A DNA stretch of 64,000 nucleotides from Rhizobium metallidurans (GTDB taxonomy: Bacteria > Pseudomonadota > Alphaproteobacteria > Rhizobiales > Rhizobiaceae), in contig NZ_JACIDW010000010.1 of assembly GCF_014196505.1 (NCBI RefSeq), positions 19,996-83,995 of the forward strand, in the 5' to 3' direction. The notes beneath the pieces are model-generated. The model made no database searches and was not told where the DNA came from. It saw only the letters and a program-made list of their open reading frames with translations. This document shows, piece after piece, positions 63,801-64,000 of the stretch (positions are counted from its first letter, which is position 1; every line of letters starts with the position of its first letter). Position numbers and translations under genes: made by a program.

Positions 63801-64000
63801 GTCGTTCACACTGAACGGTAACGGCAGCTTCAAGTACCAGCAGTACGACCAGCTCGACCACGTGGCCGGCAACGGCGCCAACACCGATCTGAAGACCGCG
63901 TCCGGCCCGCTTGCCGGCATCGACTTCGGCTCGGTCATCAAGGCGACCGACGGCGATGGCGACAGCGTTACCTTGACCGACAAGCTCGTCGTCAAGATCA
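60898..64000 (+). CDS. Very large repeat-rich exported protein/adhesin, N-terminal part (open at right edge)
   Basis: The frame is open from ATG 60898 to the window end (1,034 codons and beyond). The N-terminus has no Sec signal; residues 1-90 are disordered and Gln/Ala/Pro-rich, then DDIRVRGNDLILVQADGTEIVIVNGAVNVPTFLLGEVELPQQAV. From about residue 220 come extracellular immunoglobulin-like repeats ending in D-x-N-DD-P (DIRDDAPLID ~357, TINDDVP ~527, TINDDAP ~682, NVNDDVP ~842), each after DGDGDT-type calcium-binding turns, matching T1SS-143/DUF5801 repeats. This fits a type I-secreted surface adhesin; the C-terminal secretion signal lies outside the window. Confidence 0.88.
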   Translation, partial: MSIEDSRISAVDNETASHDLISDIQQDALLRTSARGGVEVAQAQGTQPNDQQAPQSTDTTGRLPAAPEATAAAPAGQIVPDQNNIARLPEGTAIDDIRVRGNDLILVQADGTEIVIVNGAVNVPTFLLGEVELPQQAVIAALEQSNINVAAGPDGSYSASSSPSSSGANFQDSIQGNFGDPTQLASLLADTQQPDATPGRTPDLQNGVPLLTASSISLVTEASDGNGGFATQVVNGQFGFIPGKDLGVITAVGLSDSLDMQEGTQSGTSVALTSNGQAVTVTVNGLTITGTVDGQPVFTLTVTNIQTGAYTFTQFGPLDHPDRGQTGADDVLRLQFSYTVTDKNNDQVTGIASVDIRDDAPLIDLKGESDDSVVSEGGLRGAESPAVTGSISLGVQWGADNGSGRDLTFDAQSAPEGLQSQGQDILYRISADGHTLTGYTETVIGEGSEAVVKTTDVFVVTLDPTAANGAYSFQLLTSIDHPRSGPGGEMMPLEVAPSQDKQIDLTFAITAKDADGDTTPADFTVTINDDVPVANKVTNETPMQDDLQTIFPGNSNVGVTSVSGGAGALFTTGADGFKSIVLGGEQMNFSAIYKDENGFAIKESVSWSKGVVNGGDTTFTAIGSSLQTVATFVVHADGSYEFTANAPIVHGESGQDNFYLTVNFIVTDGDGDTSSGWLGVTINDDAPTASTVTVATKLDDDAQTLFPGNEGGKGDVADAKSVSGDAGTLFKAGADGVQSVSFTAPTGIQAIRDVNGNGVAEALVYTTTTEKGGLTILTATGKDSGDVVFTLTVKADGSYTFDLSAPLVHATKGATEDNLPVTIGFQVKDGDGDTANGSLTINVNDDVPVTTGTVVAVTADEGDIATSLSQGNSPFDGTADGSSTEWVSRHNYAATVSGSVAATVSFGADGSAATGGFSFTANAAATLKSFGLSSQGDKLSYVVIGNTIIGYVENGGRGFDSQVDRPVLSFTLNGNGSFKYQQYDQLDHVAGNGANTDLKTASGPLAGIDFGSVIKATDGDGDSVTLTDKLVVKI

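Overview
The window is high-GC chromosomal DNA of an alphaproteobacterium, most likely a member of the Rhizobiaceae (Rhizobium/Agrobacterium/Shinella-like). The grounds are: a CcrM-type GANTC methyltransferase; a BioR regulator with its exact TTATCTATAA boxes; the block ccrM - mutY - DciA-like - DsbA-like - smc - ppdK; a betI-betB-betA choline operon; an APS-reductase type cysHDN operon; an AnsA/ReAV-type asparaginase; and dispersed C-rich hairpin repeats of the kind common in rhizobia. The genus is an inference; no 16S gene is present. No prophage, insertion-sequence transposase or CRISPR array was seen.

Layout. 1-2.6 kb: HAD phosphatase (cut at the left edge), bioR, bioY and a coupled DUF1284 gene. 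2.6-4.4 kb: ArsR-like regulator divergent from a NIPSNAP/ABM pair, and an orphan nucleotidyltransferase. 4.5-17.7 kb: core genome block with ccrM, a membrane protein preceded by a 25-residue peptide, a SnoaL/HAD/mutY minus-strand operon, a DciA-like gene, a RelBE-like module, a DsbA-like oxidoreductase, smc, and ppdK behind a very strong leader hairpin. 17.7-24.2 kb: small lipoproteins, a DUF1499 protein, a cupin/MBL/DCC operon, tRNA-Gln(TTG), tRNA-Pro(CGG) and ureidoglycine aminohydrolase. 24.2-28.6 kb: cysH-cysD-cysN, divergent from an Rrf2 regulator whose likely operator overlaps the cysH promoter. 28.6-35.3 kb: ClC antiporter, ParE-type module, then betI-betB-[toxin/antitoxin module on the other strand]-betA. 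35.4-46.2 kb: HdeD-like protein, orphan ParD-like protein, EAL-CBS-GGDEF protein, quinone reductase, MFS pump with divergent Cys-rich regulator, DUF3750 protein, asparaginase, two GSTs and a MITE-like element. 46.2-50.7 kb: Tat-exported beta-helix protein, and the ligase-associated exonuclease with its ATP-dependent DNA ligase. 50.8-60.6 kb: HigBA-like module, hydrolase, two tandem L,D-transpeptidases, ohrR/ohr, MFS transporter, Xre/RES module, MarR/DUF899 pair and a VOC protein. 60.9-64 kb: the first 1,034 codons of a very large repeat protein that runs off the right edge.

How the genes work together. Most functions are housekeeping or stress functions: biotin uptake under BioR, sulfate assimilation under an Rrf2 regulator, osmoprotectant synthesis under BetI, peroxide defence under OhrR, and DNA methylation, repair and segregation. 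Accessory character comes from five complete type II toxin-antitoxin modules plus two orphan halves, several hairpin repeats (one of which forms the C-terminus of BetI), the 274-bp inverted-repeat element, and the repeat-rich exported protein with a CtrA-like box upstream.
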